Shown: one piece after another, positions 53,369 to 61,553 of the stretch | Layout of the letters: each line of letters opens with the position of its first letter | How positions within the stretch are numbered: position 1 is the stretch's first letter | From: Chloracidobacterium sp. | GTDB taxonomy: Bacteria > Acidobacteriota > Blastocatellia > Pyrinomonadales > Pyrinomonadaceae | Assembly (NCBI GenBank): GCA_016716305.1 | Contig: JADJWP010000002.1 | Coordinates: 866,501 to 930,500, forward strand | DNA length: 64,000 nt | Direction: 5' to 3' | Notes under the pieces: generated by a model | Databases searched by the model: none | What the model was told of the DNA's origin: nothing | What the model saw: the letters and a program-made list of their open reading frames with translations, nothing else | Translations under genes and position numbers: made by a program

Positions 53369-55153
53369 CTACTTCTCAGGGCCTTTTGCGGTCCGGGTGC
53401 CCGACTTTAGGTTCGCCTTTTCGGTTAAATGCGGCCGACCGGCTCTTACATCGGCAACATATATGCCGCCCCAGCTTTCCTCGTCATTTGCCATCGAGGC
53501 AGTGATCGCGAGATACCGTCCGCGGAATCCGTCGCGCTCGAGGCCGAGGCCGATGATCGGCATCGGAGCGTTTCCGGGGATATTCGGGTCAAGCATGGCG
53601 GCGTCCATACCGGTTTCAGCTACGATCCGCAATGGAAGCGCCTTCAGAGGCTCGCCCAAATATAGACCATCGGTTACGTCGACGTATTCATTGTTCGGCG
53701 CCAGTGTTCCGGTTCGGGCCTTGAAAACTACCAATCCGTCCGAAAGAGCAACAAACGATGTTCCACGCCATCTAGGCGGCTCAGCGTCAACATCATCGCC
53801 CTGGCCGCTTCCCGGCACCTTGCCGGAATAGCCCCAAAATACAAAGTCGTTGAAATCGGACATCGTATTGGCTACCAGTTCGCCTTTCTTCAGCAGTATG
53901 TCGTAAAGGAATATGCCCTGGTACTGTGGTACTTCTTTCTCCTGATACCAGCGATCTGTTACCGGATCGTAAATACTGTTCGGGTCAATACCGTTACAGT
54001 AAGCAAGCAATTCGGGGTTGCCGTCAACAGCACAATAAAGCCTTATGGTCTTCATTTGATCGCCCCAAGCTCCCCAGAAAACAAGATATCTGCCGTCGAA
54101 TGCAAGAGCCTCTCCTAGCCTTGTGATCTCCGGAAGGTCTGTTCCCGGCACCTTTTCGCCGATTCCGATCAACGGAATTAGCTCGGGCATCGATCGGATC
54201 GGAGCCATAAAGATCCCGCCATAATGCGGATCTGCCTCAAGATCCAGCCCGAGGAAAACAACATCGTTTCCGGCTACGCTCGGCGGAGATGTCGATTCAA
54301 AGGCCATCATTCTGAATTTCGCACTTGGCGGGGCGTTGGGTATTTCGTTATCCGAACTTGCTATCATTTGGATATCTTTATTCCCGCCACCCGGAGTATC
54401 GAGCACATCGCGGAAAAATATGCCCGTTTTTCCGACGCCGTCGATCGCAAAGTTTCCTTTGAAAACGATCGTCCCGTTATCTGTGATCGCGGGTGCCCCC
54501 GGAAAGATATCAAATGGAACATACTTTGTTCCCGGCACCTGGAAAAATTCGAATCCCGGAGCGGCTCCTAGCTTCGATGCCCCGGTGACCAAGAGGTTCT
54601 GGCCAAGATCGACATAAATACCTGACGTACCGGCTCGGGTCTCGGTACCATCGGGCAGCAGATAACGATAAACCGGCTGATGACGTCCGCTGGTCGCTGC
54701 ATAATTCGCATTCGCCGCAATTCTCGGGAAAGCCGAGAATTCGGCAAACTCTGTGTTCAAATTGTTAGGAAATGGGACCAGGGTGTTTATGTCGACCATC
54801 GGCAAAACTGCCCCTTGATGCATATGTTTGAAATAGATCCCGGTCATTCTGCGCCCGCCCGTGCTTCGAGCACGGAACACGGCAAGCCCGTTCGTATTGA
54901 TCGATGGCTGGCCGTAACTGCTGAATTTTACCGAGTTTCCCGGGATCGTAACGCTATTGTTGACTGCGGTCTGCCACTTGAGATTCAAGACCTGCAAACC
55001 GTCTGTTGAGATCGCTGCCTGCGAAGCCGCTTTGTCCAGCGGTTCGACTTTGAACTCTGTCCGTTTTTGGGCATTTATCTCGCTTGCGGCGAGTAGAAGT
55101 AGAAAGCCGAGCACGATCGTTGAGGCATATACTGTAAAGTTTCTCTTTTTCAT
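53369..55153 (-). CDS. Large secreted protein of unknown function with repeated beta segments
   Basis: About 594 residues from ATG 55153, with GGAGGAGC 4 nt upstream; an ATG 18 codons earlier is rejected. Signal peptide MKKRNFTVYASTIVLGFLLL ending near INAQ. The mature part contains several similar units: 'N..G..VFRA', 'DNGTIVFKGNFAIDGVGKTG', 'AGNDVVFLGLDLEADPHYGG', 'SDGLVVFKARTG', each followed by a G-I/L-Y/F turn, suggesting a beta-propeller-like or repeat fold. I cannot name a function. It is likely exported; its terminator is shared with the convergent gene. Confidence 0.75.
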   Translation of the reverse strand: MKKRNFTVYASTIVLGFLLLLAASEINAQKRTEFKVEPLDKAASQAAISTDGLQVLNLKWQTAVNNSVTIPGNSVKFSSYGQPSINTNGLAVFRARSTGGRRMTGIYFKHMHQGAVLPMVDINTLVPFPNNLNTEFAEFSAFPRIAANANYAATSGRHQPVYRYLLPDGTETRAGTSGIYVDLGQNLLVTGASKLGAAPGFEFFQVPGTKYVPFDIFPGAPAITDNGTIVFKGNFAIDGVGKTGIFFRDVLDTPGGGNKDIQMIASSDNEIPNAPPSAKFRMMAFESTSPPSVAGNDVVFLGLDLEADPHYGGIFMAPIRSMPELIPLIGIGEKVPGTDLPEITRLGEALAFDGRYLVFWGAWGDQMKTIRLYCAVDGNPELLAYCNGIDPNSIYDPVTDRWYQEKEVPQYQGIFLYDILLKKGELVANTMSDFNDFVFWGYSGKVPGSGQGDDVDAEPPRWRGTSFVALSDGLVVFKARTGTLAPNNEYVDVTDGLYLGEPLKALPLRIVAETGMDAAMLDPNIPGNAPMPIIGLGLERDGFRGRYLAITASMANDEESWGGIYVADVRAGRPHLTEKANLKSGTRTAKGPEK

Positions 55154-55494
55154 GATGCTCCTCCGATCTAACCCGATCATGACTGCATCAGGCGATGGTA
55201 TTACCAAGATTTTTAGATCATGGGCTTTTCAAGCCCTGCACTTTCTTAACGCAATTTCCGTGCTGCCGGCTGATCTGCGAAAGGCCCATATTTTCAAGGA
55301 ATCTGGGAGTTTGGATAGCGTACGCGCCTGAAAACCGGTCTAGTGGCTGTGAAACATTTCACAGCAATGTGGAAATACACACAGACCGGTCGAAACATCC
55401 GCGAAACTTCTAACTTCCCCCCAGTTTCAGGTATACTGTTGATCACTGAAAACAGACAAAGAATTTCGAAGAAATTACATCAAATTCACCAACT
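55154..55494. other. Divergent intergenic region with CRP-like palindrome
   Basis: 341 bp between the secreted-protein gene (-) and the Bax-inhibitor-1 gene (+). It contains the palindrome described separately at 55346-55365 and a TATACT -10-like box at 55432-55437. No gene seen. Confidence 0.45.
55346..55365. promoter_or_regulatory. CRP-like perfect palindrome (TGTGA-N6-TCACA)
   Basis: GCTGTGAAA-CA-TTTCACAGC, 9-bp arms with no mismatch; the core fits the CRP half-site pattern TGTGA-N6-TCACA exactly. It is about 90 bp upstream of a possible start site for the Bax-inhibitor-1 gene. A Crp/Fnr-family gene lies 5 kb away. Confidence 0.55.
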
Positions 55495-56205
55495 ATGAAC
55501 GAATACACCACATCATTCGGAAATTCTGTTGCAGAGGCATTGCCTGCTCAGCGGGCGCAGTTCATTCGTAAGACGTACCTCCTTCTCGCGGCTGCGATAC
55601 TGGCTTTTATCGGCGTTGAGGCATTTCTTTTCGCGTCGGGTGCGGCGGGTTTGATCGCAAACGTGATATTTAGCGGAGGCTCGATCGGCTGGCTCGCGGT
55701 TTTGGCACTTTTCATGGGTGTCTCGTTTCTTGCAAATCGGTGGGCAATGTCCGAGACATCAAAGCTCACACAATTTTTGGGCCTTGGTATCTTTATTGTT
55801 GCGGAGGCAGTGATCTTTGTCCCGTTGATAATGATCTCGACCTACTACGCCGGTGATGCCTCGGTGCTGATGAAAGCCGGAATCGTGACCTTAGGACTGT
55901 TTTTGGGGATAACGGCAACCGTGTTCATTACGAAGAGCGATTTCTCGTTCCTCGGCCCGATCCTCGCGATCGGCGGGTTTATCGCACTCGGATTTATCGT
56001 ATCCAGCGCGATCTTCGGCTTTTCGCTTGGAAGCGTGTTTGCGTTCGTGATGGTCGCATTCGCGGGAACCGCGATCCTTTACGAGACCTCGAATGTTCTG
56101 CACCGGTTCAATACCAGCCAACACGTAGCGGCATCGCTGACGCTTTTTGCGAGTATCGCACTGTTGTTCTGGTATATTCTCACTATTTTCAGTTCGCGTG
56201 ATTAA
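55495..56205 (+). CDS. Bax inhibitor-1/YccA family membrane protein
   Basis: 236 residues with seven membrane segments, the first at residues 28-48. Family features include FIRKTYLLLAAAILAFIG near residue 23, FITKSDFSFLGPILAIGGF near residue 145 and the C-terminal ILYETSNVLHRF followed by LFWYILTIFSSRD. Members (YccA, YetJ) are inner-membrane proteins linked to calcium leak or FtsH control; the role here is inferred only. The peroxiredoxin gene follows about 100 bp downstream on the same strand. Confidence 0.9.
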   Translation: MNEYTTSFGNSVAEALPAQRAQFIRKTYLLLAAAILAFIGVEAFLFASGAAGLIANVIFSGGSIGWLAVLALFMGVSFLANRWAMSETSKLTQFLGLGIFIVAEAVIFVPLIMISTYYAGDASVLMKAGIVTLGLFLGITATVFITKSDFSFLGPILAIGGFIALGFIVSSAIFGFSLGSVFAFVMVAFAGTAILYETSNVLHRFNTSQHVAASLTLFASIALLFWYILTIFSSRD

Positions 56206-56311
56206 CGACCTCGGGGGCTTTGCTTTTGCCTCCGACCTTCCGGGTCCGTGAATGCAGGTGGTATGCTTATCGCCGTTTCCCGGACCCGTTCAGATTCGGG
56301 AATCGAACTAT

Positions 56312-56878
56312 ATGAAAAAAGTACTATTGACCATTGTCTTTTCGATGGCGCTTGCCGGTATTTCGGCAGCTCAAACGCCATCGGCACCCGCGACGCACCT
56401 CAAGGTTGGTGATGTCGCTCCCGATTTCGAATTGAACGACACATCCGGAACGAAAGTAAAACTCAGTGACTTTCGCGGCAAGAAGAACGTGGTCCTCGCG
56501 TTTTATGTGCTCGCGTTCACCGGCGGCTGAACGGCCGAAATGAAAGCGTATCAGGCTGATATCGCAAAATTTGAAGCAAACGAAACTCAGGTTCTTGGCA
56601 TTTCGATGGACAGTTTTGCGTCGAACAAAGAGTTTGGCAAACAGGCTGGCGTGACCTTTCCGCTTTTGTCCGATTGGAAACGCGACACTACAAAGGCTTA
56701 TGGCCTCTATAACGCTGCGTCAGGTTACGGCAATCGCGGCACATTTGTCATCGATAAGGAGGGAAAGATACAGCATATAGAAATCGGCCGCAGTGCGATC
56801 GACCCGACTGGTGCGTATCAGGCATGTGACCTTATCCAGCAGCGAAAAGCTGCCAGGCCAGGGGTTAAGAATCCGTGA
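56312..56878 (+). CDS. Exported peroxiredoxin with in-frame TGA at the catalytic cysteine (candidate selenoprotein)
   Basis: Thiol-dependent peroxidase of the AhpC/TSA (BCP-like) family. Start ATG 56312; signal peptide residues 1-20 (MKKVLLTIVFSMALAGISAA), so likely exported. VGDVAPDFELNDTSGTKVKL is the normal start of the fold. The motif then reads FYVLAFTGG-TGA-TAEM: the family has FTGGC or FSPVC here, so codon 73 (TGA, 56528-56530) sits exactly on the peroxidatic cysteine. The downstream frame stays intact and conserved (GISMDSFASNKEFG, KRDTTKAYGLY, RGTFVIDKEGKI) to a stop at 56876. Total 188 residues if read through. The usual Pro of PxxxTxxC is Val here. Cys172 near the end could be a resolving residue. 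A SECIS-like hairpin follows. Alternatively a nonsense mutation, but its exact position makes that less likely. Confidence 0.85.
56546..56565 (+). promoter_or_regulatory. Candidate bacterial SECIS hairpin
   Basis: GCG-TATC (56546-56552) pairs with GATA and CGC (56558-56565) across a single bulged T at 56562; loop AGGCT (56553-56557). It starts 15 nt after the TGA, and the loop guanines are 24-25 nt after it. This agrees with the bacterial pattern of an early G in the apical loop, a 16-37 nt distance and a bulged U near the stem. Inside the coding region, so also under protein constraint. Confidence 0.55.
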
Positions 56879-56949
56879 TCGGCTTCGCGCCGTGACCAGT
56901 CTAAAGCTCGGCCGCAGCCGGACGTGTAAGTTCGCCTGGCGGAGCGGCC

Positions 56950-57174
56950 TTATTCGTCAACCGCTATCTCCTCGAGCCCGATATCGCCATTCGCATCTTT
57001 CATCAAAACCTCTATCCGTCTTTCGGCCTTCATCAGACGTTCACGACAATCACGAGACAGCTTAATGCCCTTTTCAAATAGCTCGAGGCTTTCTTCGAGC
57101 GGCATGTCGCCGTCTTCGAGTTTTTTCACAATTGCCTCGAGTTGGTCCAACGATTCTTCGAAAGTTTTTGCCAT
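56950..57174 (-). CDS. xseB: Exodeoxyribonuclease VII small subunit
   Basis: Small subunit of the single-strand-specific exonuclease used in mismatch repair and recombination. 74 residues, a helical hairpin: MAKTFEESLDQLEAIVKKLE, DGDMPLEESLELFEKGIKLS and LMKAERRIEVL, all canonical. It lies 81 bp after the intervening gene at 57256, in the order xseA - unknown - xseB on the minus strand. Confidence 0.94.
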   Translation of the reverse strand: MAKTFEESLDQLEAIVKKLEDGDMPLEESLELFEKGIKLSRDCRERLMKAERRIEVLMKDANGDIGLEEIAVDE

Positions 57175-57255
57175 AATCTCTTTATTTTCTTAGTAGTTCG
57201 AAAACTGACATACCCCTCACGACCAACGCGGCTCCGGACGTATGTTTCGCTTTGT

Positions 57256-57942
57256 TTACTCAAAGATCTTTTCGGCCTCTCGGATCATGTCCTTAAAGTC
57301 GCCAATGCCGAGTTCATTTGCCGCTTGCCTTAGATCGCCCTTCGAAGCTGCTCCGATGATCTGCTGGCCGATGGCCTGAGCCACGCGCGTTGCAAGCTGC
57401 GCGTCACGAATACCGACGATCTGCCACCTGGAGCCGACGCGTCTCATCCTGACCTCAAATGAATGTCGCGGCAGTTTCGATCTTATGGTCGCGTCCTCGC
57501 CATCTACGACGATATCGAGGTACCGATCGGCTCCGATCACCATCGCTGCAAACGGCACACCCTCGAATCGCGCGGTCTCTTTCCTTATGAGGTTCGGCAG
57601 TTCGCTTCGTGCCCTCTCGCGTATCGCAGGCATTAACGGAGCTGCGACCGAGGTGATGCGTGAAACCAATGAGGGCGGGAGACCGCGACCGTAGAGTTCG
57701 ACCGCCTTTTCGATAATCTGCGGCACAAAATCGTCGACCATTGCGTCGGAATCCACCAATTCGTCTACGATCGGCTGATCGCCGCGACGAGCCGCATCGA
57801 TCAAAAGCGCGAGCGAATACTGCGGTGTCGCCTTTAGCCGCTGCCAATAGAGATAGCTGCCGACGCCGCATCCCGACGCAACAAAGCCAAGAACGATCGC
57901 AATGATCAGGAGTCTTTTTCTCAAATAACTCACCCTACTCAC
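57256..57942 (-). CDS. DUF2939-like membrane-anchored protein
   Basis: 228 residues. An N-terminal membrane anchor (residues 10-32) contains a cysteine (GFVASGCGVGSYLYW) that could be either a lipoprotein or plain anchor. After it comes TPQYSLALLIDAARRGDQPIVDELVD, the start of the DUF2939-type family ('YYALYQL..A...GD...L..YVD'). The C-terminal half is beta-rich (EVRMRRVGSRWQIVGIRDAQL). Its ATG overlaps the xseA stop by 4 bp, so it is co-translated with a DNA-repair gene; any functional link is unknown. Confidence 0.7.
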   Translation of the reverse strand: MSRVSYLRKRLLIIAIVLGFVASGCGVGSYLYWQRLKATPQYSLALLIDAARRGDQPIVDELVDSDAMVDDFVPQIIEKAVELYGRGLPPSLVSRITSVAAPLMPAIRERARSELPNLIRKETARFEGVPFAAMVIGADRYLDIVVDGEDATIRSKLPRHSFEVRMRRVGSRWQIVGIRDAQLATRVAQAIGQQIIGAASKGDLRQAANELGIGDFKDMIREAEKIFE

Positions 57943-59333
57943 CCGACTTCGTGAACCTCGGTAACTGTCGCTCCTAGTTCACCGATGGCGAGCCGTATCC
58001 GGACCTCATCACCGGACGCAACCCGGGCAGCGTCCCGAATTATCGACCCATCTTTTGCTTGTGTGATCGAATAACCGCGCTCCAACACTTTCAGCGGCGA
58101 CATCGAATCGAGCCGTGCCATAGCATTCTCGAGCATTTGATGCCTGCGTCGGGTAAGCTCGCTGCCTGCCGTTATCGTCCTCTGATCGATCACCCCGAGC
58201 CGACGCTTGTTCTCACCAACTTTACTGGCGAGGCCGACGGGCGAGAGCCGAATAGCAACCTCACGGAGTTTTTCGAGCGATTTGTGCAGCTGCGATCCTA
58301 CCGAATCTTCAGCGATCGAGATGAGCTCATCAATGCGATAACGCCTTTCACGCAAGCTCGATGGGAATTCGGCGAATACGGGGGCCATCGCCAGCGCCTG
58401 CACCTCTGTTCGCGCGACGAGCATCCGCATATTCATCGAGCGGACAAGTTCGGCTGACGATCGCCGCAATTGTTCGACCACCTCAGCTTCAGCCCTGGCG
58501 ACGATCTCAGCGGCCGCCGATGGTGTCGGGGCACGAAGGTCCGCGACAAAATCTGCGATCGTGAAATCGACCTCGTGGCCGACAGCCGAGATAACGGGAA
58601 TACGTGAACCGCGGATCGCGCGAGCAACCTGTTCCTCGTTAAATGCCCACAGGTCTTCCGCAGAACCGCCGCCGCGCCCGACGATAAGCACGTCTATACT
58701 GGTCGAATCGTCGGCCTGTTCGTTGAACTGATTGGCGAGGCTGATAGCTTCGGCGATCTGCTCGCCCGCCCGTTCACCCTGAACCAGCGTCGGCACGATC
58801 ACAACGCCTATTGATCGCGCGCGTCGCTCAAGCACAGTCAGGATATCCTGAAGGGCAGCTCCGGTCGGCGAAGTCACCACCCCGATCCGACGCGGAAAGG
58901 CAGGTAACGGACGCTTCAGCTCGTTGTCAAACAAGCCTTCGGCGGCAAGTTTGGCCTTGATCTGCTCGAACGCAACTGAGAGAGCACCTTCGCCGACCGG
59001 TTCAAGCGATTCGACAATGATCTGGTATTCGCCGCGTGCTTCATAGGTCGTGACACGTCCGCGCACGCGAACAAGCAGGCCGTTTGAAGGCTTGAAGCGT
59101 ACGCGAAAATTCTGCCCCTTAAAACAGACCGCCTTTAGGATCGAGTCACCGTCGGTCAACGAAAAATACCAGTGGCCCGAAGTAGCAGAGTGAAAATTAG
59201 TGATCTCGCCCTCGACCCAAACATTGGAGAATTGGCGCTCAAGGGCGCCTTTGATGTCGGAATTCAGTTCCGATACGGTCAAGGGCTCTCGCGGATCTTC
59301 AGCGAACAAAGCTGCAAACAAGGGATCGTCCAT
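57939..59333 (-). CDS. xseA: Exodeoxyribonuclease VII large subunit
   Basis: Catalytic subunit; cleaves single-stranded DNA from both ends. 464 residues. OB-fold domain (SNVWVEGEITNFHSATSGHW near residue 35), then the catalytic core: GVVTSPTGAALQDI near residue 152, GRGGGSAEDLWAFNEE near residue 220 and VISAVGHEVDFTIADFVADL near residue 250, all diagnostic. A coiled-coil region and a C-terminal SPLKVLERGYSI close it. Operon with the next two genes. Confidence 0.96.
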   Translation of the reverse strand: MDDPLFAALFAEDPREPLTVSELNSDIKGALERQFSNVWVEGEITNFHSATSGHWYFSLTDGDSILKAVCFKGQNFRVRFKPSNGLLVRVRGRVTTYEARGEYQIIVESLEPVGEGALSVAFEQIKAKLAAEGLFDNELKRPLPAFPRRIGVVTSPTGAALQDILTVLERRARSIGVVIVPTLVQGERAGEQIAEAISLANQFNEQADDSTSIDVLIVGRGGGSAEDLWAFNEEQVARAIRGSRIPVISAVGHEVDFTIADFVADLRAPTPSAAAEIVARAEAEVVEQLRRSSAELVRSMNMRMLVARTEVQALAMAPVFAEFPSSLRERRYRIDELISIAEDSVGSQLHKSLEKLREVAIRLSPVGLASKVGENKRRLGVIDQRTITAGSELTRRRHQMLENAMARLDSMSPLKVLERGYSITQAKDGSIIRDAARVASGDEVRIRLAIGELGATVTEVHEVG

Positions 59334-59474
59334 TCGGACAAGATTGTAACACGCCAGTACTGCGGATCGATCGCGGTCAGCTCAGTTGTTCAGTGACCAG
59401 TGGTGTATTGCGGCGGGATAGTGTCATCTGAGTTTTCGGACTTAGAGACAAAGGCAGCACTCGACGATAAAACC

Positions 59475-59711
59475 CTAGTCGGTTTCACTACGATCTTCGC
59501 GCCAGGCAACGATCGCGGCCTGAGAATACAGGTTCTCGGCAAGCTCATTCCGGCGCCGTTCGTCGATCCAATCGTTCACGACGTTCTCGCGGTCGCGTTT
59601 GAGTTCCCGCTCGTTTAGACGCGGAACCGTCCTTATCGGAACCACGCCAAGTGCGTCGGACTTTGGTCTTTTGAAAATCCTTATTTGTCTCGGCCGTTTG
59701 GATGTCACCAT
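59475..59711 (-). CDS. Small charged protein, unknown
   Basis: 78 residues, strongly charged and Arg/Glu-rich: RLNERELKRDRENVVNDWID near residue 31 and LYSQAAIVAWREDRSETD at the end. No ribosome binding site is obvious before ATG 59711, and a longer overlapping frame exists in another frame. I think coding is likely because of the amphipathic helical pattern, but not certain. No family recognised. Confidence 0.45.
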   Translation of the reverse strand: MVTSKRPRQIRIFKRPKSDALGVVPIRTVPRLNERELKRDRENVVNDWIDERRRNELAENLYSQAAIVAWREDRSETD

Positions 59712-59729
59712 GATAGGTTTGTTGGAACA

Positions 59730-59770
59730 AAAAATGAAGGACGGTTTTTACTAGTTGAAAACCGTCCTTC
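59730..59770 (-). terminator. Perfect 13-bp hairpin terminator
   Basis: GAAGGACGGTTTT (59736-59748) is perfectly complementary to 59758-59770 around a 9-nt loop. On the minus strand ATTTTTTG follows. Probably ends the transcript of the small membrane gene at 60008-60193, though that gene is 240 bp upstream. Confidence 0.8.
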
Positions 59771-60007
59771 CATCGCAGCTTTCGCTGCCAGTTACCGACA
59801 GCTGTTCTCTTTCGATCGCGGCCGCCCCTTGTTATCAAAAGTTGAGATCCCTAACTAGCCCCCCGAAATTCGAATGTCCCCGTATGAAGGATATTTAGAG
59901 AACACCCGTTGGCCCACTTTGATCTCTTACTTGAAAGGAAGTTTATCGTAGCTAGGAGCGGGCTTCCGTGCGCTTTCACACACACAAAGGTCTATGTGAA
60001 AAAAAAT

Positions 60008-60193
60008 TCATTCCGCGACCTCTCGATGAGCGAACAGTCTAAGTAAGCCGTTGATCGCAAGATACAGAAGGCCACAGACAATAAGCGCGAAGACGATCGT
60101 CGGTACGAGCGTAAAGCTACCTTCGACCTCTGATCTGGCCTCATCCTTTATATCTTCGAAATTCAATGTCATCTGCGCTTGGTCTTGAGCCAT
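60008..60193 (-). CDS. Small single-pass membrane protein, unknown
   Basis: 61 residues from ATG 60193 (MAQDQAQMTLNFEDIKDEAR); a longer reading from 60265 is less likely. One membrane segment at residues 30-52 (LVPTIVFALIVCGLLYLAI), then LLRLFAHREVAE. The acidic cytoplasmic N-terminus suggests a small interactor. Divergent from the Crp/Fnr gene. Function unknown. Confidence 0.55.
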   Translation of the reverse strand: MAQDQAQMTLNFEDIKDEARSEVEGSFTLVPTIVFALIVCGLLYLAINGLLRLFAHREVAE

Positions 60194-60317
60194 TTTGTTG
60201 TCCCCCAACCATTCAACCGGTCCTCGATTCAAACGGCCAACCGTTGTCTTAGCCGTTTGATGCACGCCGATATCTTCGGGTCTTTGCGGCCCGTTTCAGA
60301 TCGAATAACGACCGATT

Positions 60318-60331
60318 GTGCGATTTCGCAC
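60318..60331. promoter_or_regulatory. Perfect palindrome upstream of Crp/Fnr-family gene
   Basis: GTGCGA-TT-TCGCAC, complementary with no mismatch, in the frame TGTGC-N6-GCAC, the spacing of Crp/Fnr sites. It is 72 bp before the regulator's ATG, with TATACT at 60344. Autoregulation is plausible. Confidence 0.5.
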
Positions 60332-60402
60332 TTGAAATTGTGATATACTCTGCGAACACGGACATCAGATCTGTTAGATAAGGACGCAACGCAAGTTGAC
60401 TT

Positions 60403-61137
60403 ATGAATACATCGGCTCACCAGGACAGCGCCCGGATGAATCATTTGCTCGCCGCTCTGCCTAAAGACGAATTCACCAGGTTAGAACCGCTGCTGGAACC
60501 CGTTTCGCTTGAACTTGGACAGGTGATCTACGAATCCGGCGAAAAGCTAGACCACAAATATTTTCCGACAACCGCAATAATCTCGCTGCTTTACATAATG
60601 GAAAACGGGTCGACCGCCGAGATCGGAATGTCAGGTAACGACGGACTTGTCGGGATCGCCTTGTATATGGGCGGCAGTACGACACCGAGCCGGGCGGTGG
60701 TCCAAAGCGCAGGCAATTCTTTCAGGCTTCGGTCAAAGGATCTCAACGACGAATTTAGCCTTGGCGGGACGTTTCAAAAGGTCTTGCTCCGTTATACCCA
60801 ATCGCTAATGACCCAGATCTCGCAGACCGCGGTTTGCAACCGACTGCATTCGGTGCAGAAACAGCTGTGCCGATGGCTGCTGATCAATCACGACCTTCTT
60901 CAGACAAACAAATTGATAATGACCCACGACCTCATCGCCAATATGCTCGGCGTCCGCCGCGAAGGGGTTTCGATCGCAGCTGGGCAACTGCAGGAGTTGG
61001 GACTAATAAGTTACGTGCGAGGCACAATAACCATACTCGACCGTGACGGCCTGCTTGCCAACGCTTGCGAATGCTACCAGGTGGTGAAGGATGAATACGA
61101 CCGCCTGTTAGGAACCTACATCTCAAGAAACCGCTAA
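60403..61137 (+). CDS. Crp/Fnr-family transcriptional regulator
   Basis: 244 residues. Cyclic-nucleotide-binding-type beta-roll (residues 25-120: LELGQVIYESGEKLDHKYFP; ENGSTAEIGMSGNDGLVGI), dimerisation helix near 130, and a C-terminal winged helix (MTHDLIANMLGVRREGVSIAAGQLQELGLI near residue 175). The cysteines are not arranged as in Fnr, and the canonical cAMP-binding R-x-x-A-x-x-A motif is not evident. Such proteins in Acidobacteriota are usually of unknown ligand. Flanked on both sides by perfect palindromes. Confidence 0.88.
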   Translation: MNTSAHQDSARMNHLLAALPKDEFTRLEPLLEPVSLELGQVIYESGEKLDHKYFPTTAIISLLYIMENGSTAEIGMSGNDGLVGIALYMGGSTTPSRAVVQSAGNSFRLRSKDLNDEFSLGGTFQKVLLRYTQSLMTQISQTAVCNRLHSVQKQLCRWLLINHDLLQTNKLIMTHDLIANMLGVRREGVSIAAGQLQELGLISYVRGTITILDRDGLLANACECYQVVKDEYDRLLGTYISRNR

Positions 61138-61553
61138 CGGAACAATTCTTTCACCGCCGCGAAAATCGCAGCAAAATTCCATCCGTGTGAATTCACACCG
61201 ACCGAAACGGGGCGTGGCGTTATCCTGTTCCTTCGATTGGATCAACAAACGAGCGAATTCGGACAGCGAAATGCCTGGAATCGGCAGATCCTCGAACGAC
61301 AGTGATTGTTCAGGTGATCGTACTTCTTACCATACAAGGGAAATGCAGACGGTATGAGCCATGTTTAGGCCGGTAGCCAACATCGATTTGAATGGTTTGT
61401 TAGCGAAAAGGACTCTGGCACGGTAATTGACATGTGAATAGCGGAAATTGATTACTGCTGCAATATCAATCCTTTACAAATCTTGATGCAAAACGGAATT
61501 CATACGGAATGCCGATGCGGCTTAAGAACAAGGGGCAGGGATAGGAGTACAAA
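61138..61553. other. Intergenic region with palindrome, no gene
   Basis: 416 bp between the Crp/Fnr gene and the secreted Tyr/Asn-rich protein. It contains the 14-bp palindrome at 61185-61198 and otherwise nothing that I can name. Confidence 0.45.
61185..61198. promoter_or_regulatory. Perfect 14-bp palindrome GTGTGAATTCACAC
   Basis: Located 48 bp after the Crp/Fnr-family stop codon. Half-sites GTGTGAA / TTCACAC share TGTGA/TCACA with CRP sites, but the spacing is only 2 bp instead of 6. Confidence 0.4.

Noticed and set aside
56521..56545. Hairpin CGGC/GCCG enclosing the TGA as an alternative SECIS
   Set aside because: The TGA would be in the loop itself, unlike bacterial SECIS elements, which follow the codon.
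59545..59838. 97-residue minus-strand frame overlapping the 59475 gene
   Set aside because: Overlaps the perfect terminator hairpin and has a random-looking composition.
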